A DNA stretch of 64,000 nt from Chrysemys picta bellii (lineage: Eukaryota; Chordata; Testudines; Emydidae), in assembly GCF_011386835.1 (NCBI RefSeq), contig NC_088801.1, positions 14,742,824-14,806,823 on the forward strand, in the 5' to 3' direction. The first letter of the stretch is position 1. Each line of letters starts with the position of its first letter. Below are positions 54,201 through 63,200 of the stretch, piece after piece. The position numbers were made by a program, and so were the translations under genes. The notes under the pieces were generated by a model. It worked only from the letters and a program-made list of their open reading frames with translations, was not told the DNA's origin and did no database searches.

Positions 54201-57200
54201 GAAAACTACACTCTGTACCAGTAACTTGTCATGCTGAACATTAGTTAAGTATCTTTTAATGTCTTGCTTGCACATTTTTTACTAAGACAATTATGCGACT
54301 ATTATGTTAAAGAATAGGATACCGTTGTGAATGTGATGCTGCATACAAAAGTTCCTTTCATATCTAAATTGAAAACCTCTAACAGAAATACTTTCTAGTT
54401 CTTTTTTTCTCCACCTCCGCTGTTGGAGTGTGGTGTTGAAATGGTGACAACCACTATATTCAAGTAATAGTTATAATGGTCATTCAGAGATGCTTGGTGA
54501 ATGCTCAGCTTCTCATGTGTCTATTTTTCCCAGCCCACATCTGTACACCAGCGTAAGGACAAGTTTCAGAGTAACAGCCGTGTTAGTCTGTATCCGCAAA
54601 AAGAACAACAGGAGTACTTGTGGTACCTTAGAGACTAACAAATTTATTAGAGCATAAGCTTTCGTGGACTACAGCCCACTTCTTCGGATGCATATATCCA
54701 CGAAAGCTTATGCTCTAATAAATGTGTTAGTCTCTAAGGTGCCACAAGTACTCCTGTTCTTCTTTTTACCAGCGTAAGGGTCATCCACAGTCTGGCTCAA
54801 TAAAATCTCATGGTTGCTTGCTATACATCTTGAAGACTTTTGTATAGGGGGTTCAGCATTTTAATGGGTAAATCTATGGTAAAGTTATCAGTGGAGCATA
54901 GTTTTTTGAACATAGCTCAGTTATCTGAATCTAACATTAAACGAACACAAGGTTAGGACTAAGTTATACGTATGTATGGGTTTCATTCCATATGTATGCA
55001 TTGACAATTTGAAGTATTAATTAAATTTATCTTAAATTAAATTTACGTTTTTAAATAAATAATAAATAACATATTTTTCCTGCTTCCTACTTTCCCCTTC
55101 CCAACCAAAAAAAGTTAGATTGAAACTTTTTGGCTAACTTACAAATTTTTGTAAAGAAAGTTGGGTTATTTTACTTAGAAAACTTTAATATGACAGCTAA
55201 TTAAAAATGCTAGTAAACGTTAGCTTGGATCTTATAATGGAACACACAGAACTGGATTAATTTCTTTTTCTGTCAAAGCTAATGCAGTTCCATATCTTTA
55301 TTGCCTTCTAGCCTACCCCATCTGTCATAAACTGTTAGCACTTTAATAGATATCCCAGTTTATTTAAAACTAGCACTGTATCTCCACTATAAAAATCCTA
55401 TCACTTATTTTCATCATACTTCCTGGATATTCTTATGCTATTCTAACATTTAATGGATCAAGTGTGTGTGTGGTATGTGGGTTTTGTCTGTGTCTGTGTG
55501 TATAATTCATATTGTAGCGGGGGAAGTGATAGCTCAGTGGTTTGAGCATTGGCCCGCTAAACCCAGGGTTGTGAGTTCAATCCTTGAGGGGGCCACTTAG
55601 GGATTTGGGGCAAAATCAGTACTTGGTCCTGCTACTAGTGAAGGCAGGGGGCTGGATTCAATGACCTTTCAGGGTCCCTTCCAGCTCTATGAGATAGGTA
55701 TATCTCCATATGAAAAAGCCATTAACTTTGTCTGCACTTTACTCTCAAAGTAGGAAAAACCAAACAGATGAAATGCTTTTAAAGTGTGTAGCAAAATGTG
55801 GGTGCTGTATCAGTAATAAGTAGCATGACTATAGTATTACTAACCTTCAGTGCTCAAAATTCAAAAGTAAGGCCCAAAAAATCATGAGATTGGCTTAAAA
55901 ATCATAACCTCTTAACCAAAAAAAAATTTGCCATCAGGATACACTCACTTCATGTTTTTCTCCAAAATTATGAGAGCTAGAAACTTCCTCTTTTATTTTT
56001 CTTTAAATTAAAACTGAGATTCTCAAGCAATCTCTTGATCCCAGATGGGGCTTTAAGAAATACACCAAAAATCATGACTGCTATCAACAGTGTGTATGTC
56101 ATGTAATGCATATTCTTCAGTGTGCCTTACAAACAACCAATCCTCATGAAGCAAGTAAATAAATGACCTCATTTTGGAGACCCAGGGTAAGGCCGAATGA
56201 AGTGAGGCAGAGAGGTGTTCTTGTCTTCAGGCATGGAGGGAATATATGTCCTCCAGTATTAGAACTCAATGGATCCTTGCTGCCAATCATGTGCTAAAGT
56301 TATTTGATCGTGCCACAGTGTGTTGTACATACATGAACGTATCAGCGTGTGGGACACTTGCTTCCACTTATCTCTCTTCATTTTGCATGTATGTAAGGAG
56401 AGCTGCAGTTTCAAAGACAGAGAGAGATCAGCACACAAGACCCCTTGCCCTTGCCTGTGGATTAGGAGAGAGGATCATCTCAAGCTGATTTTTGTGGGGG
56501 CGAGGGGAAAGGACGAGTCGTGCTCCAGCATAAGTTGAAATGGTCTTGGGATTTCTCTAACCTATTTCTGCTGACACTGGCCCAAGACACTGTGCTCTAG
56601 CCCTGCTACTTCTCTGTCCTCTCTCTACTAGGTATAGCTGAGCAGAGGGGAAGCTGCCACAGGTGCTGGATCTTTGCCAGCTGAGCACACCCTGTGCTTA
56701 GGGAATTCTCAGCTGGACAGATTTGGTAGCTTTGCAGCCCCTGTGCTGCTCCCGTGGCACATGGACTGGAAAGCAGGAGAGTCTGGCTCTGTATTTTTCT
56801 CCTTCCTCCTCCTGCCCTTTAAAAAAAGTTTTTTTTTTTTTGTTAATTAAATGTTTAAGTGTTAAACGTGTGTCTGTCACTTGCTCCTGTGCCAATAAGC
56901 ATGAGCACGATATTCAGAAGAATCCTACTGGAACAGATGGTCCATTTCTTCCACAGTACTAAACGCTAGTGTGAGCATTGGACCAGTAGTACAGAAATAG
57001 TTCTTTCATCTGGTGTATATTAAACGTGTTGACTTTTCTCCCTTTACTTTCGTTTCTGAGCTATTCCCCTGTCAGTTCCCCTTGTTGTGTGAAAGACCTA
57101 CACAAACAACAACAAGGAAGAGGAAAAACAATTTTAAAAAATATGAAAATGTGTTTGTGAAACGAGTAATGCCACTTTGCAGAACTTTATATCCCTAATA

Positions 57201-60200
57201 TTACGCTTTTGCATAGTCTGGAGTAATACTATTGACTCTCTAGTTTGTAAGTTTCCTTATAAGCCCAAATATAGCCCCTTTTTTAACTTTACAGTAAAGC
57301 TCTTTTCTTAAATTTTTTACCACCTCTGGCCAGAGGAGAATTTTGTTTTGACTTGGGAAGTTTGATTGGGAAGAGGCTTTAAAGTTAATTGGTTGCAGTG
57401 TTTTTGAGAGAGGGCTTTTAGGTTTCACGTTTTGAAGTCTTAGGTCCCAATACTTCAATAAGCTTGGTTCATAGTTCAAAACTGCTTGGTTTAAAAAATA
57501 TGTAAATTTGTTTTATATGTTAATCCTTAGTGAGAACTGGCAAACAGGATTAAAGGTTAAATTCTAATTTTTGGAGTTTTTGGAACTCTTAATTCTGACT
57601 CCTCAGGAACACCATGAAAGACTTTGCTAATATTATAAATTCTATAAGAAGTCTTGCAAAAATTACGAGTTGAGTTAATGGAGTGTTTAGATCCACAACT
57701 TTAGTTTGAGCAGCAAACCAAACTCTAGAGAGAGAAAAAGAGAGCAAAATTCTTTAGATTCATCAATAACTAACCAAGGCAACTATGTGATCTTTTTGTT
57801 GCATCATTTGTCCTCCCGTCTTCTGACCCCAATTCCATTTCTGCTCTCACTATTTGTAGAGTTATGTGTAAACAGAGATTTTATGGAATAGATTTTTTTA
57901 AAGGTATTTGAGCACCTAACTCCCATTGAAATCAGTGGGAATTAGGCACCTGAATTCCTCTAAAAAACTGGGCCTAAAGGAAAGGACCTTCTTATTATTT
58001 ACCTGTAAAGTACTGTATATCTCTATTATTTCATATGTTATCAGGGGAGCTTGTAATTTCTGTGTGACAAGGTGAAATAGTCAGTAGAGCTTTCCTCGCT
58101 GCTGTCATCTTAGACTTTTGTCTTAATAAAGACATAATAGGTTGATGCATATTAAGTAAATACCCTGCTGCTGCTAAAATAGTCTTTCCTCCTGACTGTT
58201 ACTTGAAGAGATCAGTGACCATGATCAGAACAATAATGTACAGCCCAGTGTCTCCCAAATGTACCAAATTGTCTGGAAGAGTAGAGGTAGCTTGTTAACG
58301 TGACCCTCATTCCAGTCTAGCTACGAAATATAAGGTAACTGGTCTAGATTATTGTTAAAACCTCTTTGGAGTTCCACAGCACAAAGATTCCATCCCGCAA
58401 GTAACCAGTCCATTGACATCTATTTGTTTTAAGGCTAATGCATCTGGAGAGTTCATCAGTAAATGTCTGACACGTTTGTTGAATTTTTCAGCCAAAATTC
58501 ATGTAACAGAATGTAGACTAAGAATCTGACAGGGAAAGACTGTGATTCTGACAGCTTTCCTCTTGTGTAGAAGACAGCCATTGTGAACCTCAATGTAATA
58601 AATAACTCAGTAGCTCAAATATTGCCATTCTCCGTTACAGGTGTAATTAGTGTGAATGTGGAATCAAACTCTTCTTTTTCTTTGATAATAGTTGCAAGCT
58701 AAATGTGCTGACCTGCAAGCAGGCTGTAGTGAAGCAAAGAAGACATTAACTGAGGTAATCTTTCTTTCTTCCCCCCTTTGTAAAATGTAACATTTCTTCT
58801 GCTTCCCTCTTCAGGGAACGTATCATGCATATAGAAGGATGAAAAGAACCAATTTAGAATGTATGCCTCTGTGACGGTAGTGGTAATAATATCAAACTGT
58901 AACACTACTTTTCTCATCCTTTGTTTTATGAGGCTAGCGTGTAATATTAGACAGACACAAGTATTTCTTTGAAACTGGTACTGCCCAGCTAGATCCCTAC
59001 TTTCTTTTATTGCTGCATAGACAAAATATACACGAAGGGTGGGATTTTGAAAAGCTTTCAGCATTGGCCTAACTCTGCTCCCACTGAGAAATGTTTTGAC
59101 AATCAAATCAGAGAGTCCTAATAGTATAAAGGGGATCTTTTTTTCTGATCATATTGGGGACACTGAGGAGAGTACTTCTGGTTGAGTGTGAAGTGGGACC
59201 AGGATATATGCAGAATGTACAGAAACTACTGGAGTTGTGGCTCATGAAACTAACTCATCTCATTCTATTGAAACTGTGGGTGTAGCTAATTTGATGCCAG
59301 TCTGTTGGTTTTCTGCATGATTTTGGGGAGATAAAACAGTGGATGGTCATAAATTCAGGTGAGATTGTAATCTCCTCTCAATTCCATCAAAAATAAACAT
59401 GTATTTTTTTTTTAATGAATTTTCCTGGGCTAGCTGCCTCCCTGGATTAGTAATAGAATATACAGAATCTTTCATCTCTTGGTCATAGTTTTGAATTTTA
59501 GCCCAGTTTGGTCAAGACTAAAGATTGTTTCCATCTGATAGCTGTTTGATATCCAATTTGACATGCATTCCAAATAAATGGGTAGCTACGTCCCCATCCC
59601 CAATGACTAACTCAGCAGTAAGACTAAGAATTAAATGGGTAGAGAAATTAACTGTTACCATAGAGATGATCCTTCCCCAGCAGCATTGAAGCATGTTGGT
59701 GGAGAGGAAAACTGGTATTTTTGCGGGGTGGTTCTGCAACCAGTGCATTGGATTTGGAATACTTAGACTTGATAGAACTGCTAGTACAGTAAAATGCTGG
59801 TTTAGCTAGGCACTTAATCCAATGCTGTTTAATCTAAATACAGGGAAACCCCGCTATAACGTGCCCTGCGATAACACGAATTTGGATATATAATGGAGCG
59901 CCGTGGAAGCGCAAAAAAAAAAGAGAAAAAAAACGGCCAGAGCGCTGCCGAAGCGCAGCAAAAAAAAAAAAGAAAAAGCGGCCGGAGCGCCGCGGAAGCA
60001 AAAAAAAGAAGAAAAGCGGCCAGAGCGCAAAAAAGGAAGGAAAAAAAAAAAAAAAAAAAAAGGCTGGAGTGCTGCCGAAGGGGAAAAAAAAACAAAAAAT
60101 GGAATGTGCCTTCCCCACTGCCTCTTCCCCCACCCCACCCCCCCGTTCCCTAGCTTCTCCTTTTGGCGAGAAGAGCCCTCCTCCTCCCCAGATGCTCCTC

Positions 60201-63200
60201 GCTCTTCCTCTGCCCCTTACACGTCTCCCCTACTTTCCCCAAGTGTTTCCCTCTCTCGCTGCATGGCTGAGAGCCCACACTGCTGGAGCTGCACCCTTTC
60301 AGTTACTGTTATGGGTAGTTCTCAAAAGCAAGTTGTTTTCTGCCCAAGAGAAATTGACCAGCTTGAAACTGACCAGCTTCAAATGGTAAACCTCGCTATA
60401 CTGTGACCCCGCATTTATCGGGATCGAATTTTTTGGACCCCAATCATCGCGTTATAGCGGGGTTTCACTGTACTAGAGCTGGTCAGAACATTGTCAATTA
60501 AATTTCATGTTGTCAAAATATGCTGTTTTGTTGAATCCAGAATGTTTTGATGAAGTTTTCATTGGGACAAAAGAACAAAAGCAGCAAAGTGCAGGATGAT
60601 CTACCTGATTTTAAGATTGACATGCAGTGCAGTTTTAGAAATGGTCAATATTTAACAGTTGGCATTTGGATCTGTAGCATTGGTTTCATAATCTGGTATA
60701 AATTTGCTGTAATATAAAGAGCTTATTCATTTTGTATATAAATCCATACATATCAACATCAGGTTACCAAGGAAATGAACGGAAATGTAATTGCAACACC
60801 ATATTAAATGTAGGGAACAAAGAAAGAAATAGTCTGTGATGCCATGGAAACGCAGTAAAAATGTGATTAGATGTTAACTGTAAAGTTTTTTTGTCTTTCC
60901 TGAACCTTTCTACATGTAGTTAATTCTGACTTTAAAGTATGTTTATGTTTAAAATGTTAGGAAACTTAGTTTTATTTTGAAGTCTTGGATCATTGTAGTG
61001 AACTAATTGAAGGTCTCTGTCATGATGTCAGAGTAATGAGGTTTTCTATACCACCTGTGACTGTAGTATCAAAGCTAATGGGGTTCATTTCAGTAGAAGA
61101 GATTACAGTTTTAGCTAAGGGTTTGGAATGTATAGCCAGAAACAGGTTATTGAACTAGGTATGTCACTTGTGTGATTCGATATGTCAGTTTGTGTTCCTT
61201 CTTTTTTTGCCACTCATGGGGTACAGAATCTCTAAGTGCACTTGTGTCCTTTTGTTTAACAGTTTGCATGTTTTCAAGTTCAAGTTTTGTTTTCAAGACT
61301 TCCTAGTATTCAGCTCCTGCTACAATCATTGGTGGCATGCTGGGTCTTTATGATATTAGTAGTATTCCGGTAGTGCCTAATCTCAGGTTTGAGGGGCACT
61401 GGAGTACTCACCCTCCCTTAGAGTGCCAGTACTGATGACCACCAACAGACTCAACACCTCCCAGCACCTGTAGAACCTCAGTGAGTGGAAATGGACAGAA
61501 CTCAATCAGAGGTATTTGGCACTTTCAGACATGGATCTGGTGCCAACAGTGCAGCCATTAGCATCTGAATGTGAGCAGTTTTATTCTCAAAGAAAGCCTG
61601 AACACTTGCTGCAGCAGAAGATAATTCCACTGTCTGTCCATAAGACTGCATCTTGAGTTGTTTACTTTTAACAAAAGCTTTGTGGTTCACCTTTAAGGTT
61701 CGTCTCTACTCAAGCTGTTCTTTGATGAAACTGCACCATATGTCGTGCATGAACCCCTGCCAATGCCATGGAGAATCCATCCCTAGTTCATCATCTTTAT
61801 AGGTTTCCTTAGTCTTGGGGCTTTCACCACCTTAGCAGGGACAAAGTGATCTTTATTTATAGTTTGTAAGCCCATCTATGTTGCTAAAACATATAGGGAT
61901 AAAGGTAATGTAAACATAATTTTTTTCCTCTTCAGTTTCTGTTCCCATGAGAAATAGAACTGTATTGTAAAATTATACAATATGGGGGAATCTGTCCATA
62001 AACCAGGCATGTAAAATTCATATTAACAGCAGAAAATCTTTACTATTTAACATCCAGTCCCTTTATCTCTCTCATCACTGTACAAGAATGTAGCACATTT
62101 ACGACTAGATTGTTGTCTTGAAGCACAACTCTGCACACGCACAAGGGGTAGCAAATAAACTGCACCACTCACGAGTAGCCCTGGGAGGTGGTGTGAGTCA
62201 GAGAGACCTCTCTGAGACCTTCTCTAGGTTAAATATAAAAGCTGGGACATGTACATTTTTGTTAATTAGTCCATTCTAATTAATACCTTCCAGTGCTCTA
62301 GTCCAGACCAAGCTGTTGTACTTCAGCCTGGCTCAGCTAGATTGAGTTAAAGCCTTGGCTCCCTTCTGAGCTTTAAGCTGATCAGTATAGTTTGTACCAG
62401 TGGTCATACATCTCCCTCCTTCCTCTTTGCTACCTGGGGATAGTAGTTTACTGCTGGCCTCTACTAGCAGCGAAGTACAACTCCCCCACACTGGTTCAAC
62501 TTCTTGGATCAATAAGAACAGGAAGTGTAGTAAAGACTCCCCCCATTCCTCTGCTCCTCCCTGTCCACACACTGCAGGGAGGGAGTAAGCACATTATTAG
62601 CTCTGCTTAGTCCTATGTCCCTGCACTGGAGGTCCAGGCAGCCCATATAGGTGTGTAAGGCAGATTCCGATTCCCCTGTGTAGGTATATAGTCTGAATCA
62701 GTTTTATGCTTAGATGGTGGGCTACAAAAGTTCATTGGAAGAAAGAGCACAGAAGTCTTGAATCAGTCAGTTATAATATTTCTTTTCTACAACCCCAATC
62801 TGATTTTAATTTTAGATAAGATTTTTTTTAAACAACATGATCTGTTGACCTTTCACATTTTGTTCCAAGGCAAGGTTTTTATGACTGACTCATACAGCCC
62901 TGAAAAAAATGAAATATGACAGTTCTGCTCGTATGTAGATAGGTTCCTGAATTAAGAGAGACAGGAGCATTTGGTACAGTCTTGTGCAATGTAGAATTCA
63001 TTTATCCATCTTGCTGTGGAACAGGGATTCTACGTATTGATTTGGGAGGGCAAGGTAGAGGGCAAGTGTAACGGTCAGTACATTCGTCATGTTTGCAGTA
63101 CTCATACCTGGTAAGGGAATTCTGCTAACCTTAGAAAGAAATCTTACTTGTTAATGATGGCTAAGAAATAGAGCCAAAGATTCTAGGGAATTCTCTAAAG

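Noticed and set aside
55519..55590. tRNA gene
   Set aside because: A and B boxes are present, but the sequence continues into the SINE body and a CR1-like tail, and no cloverleaf acceptor stem closes.
59829..60406. Lys-rich and Phe-rich frames up to 167 codons
   Set aside because: They come from an A-rich tract and its complement within a Tigger-like element.
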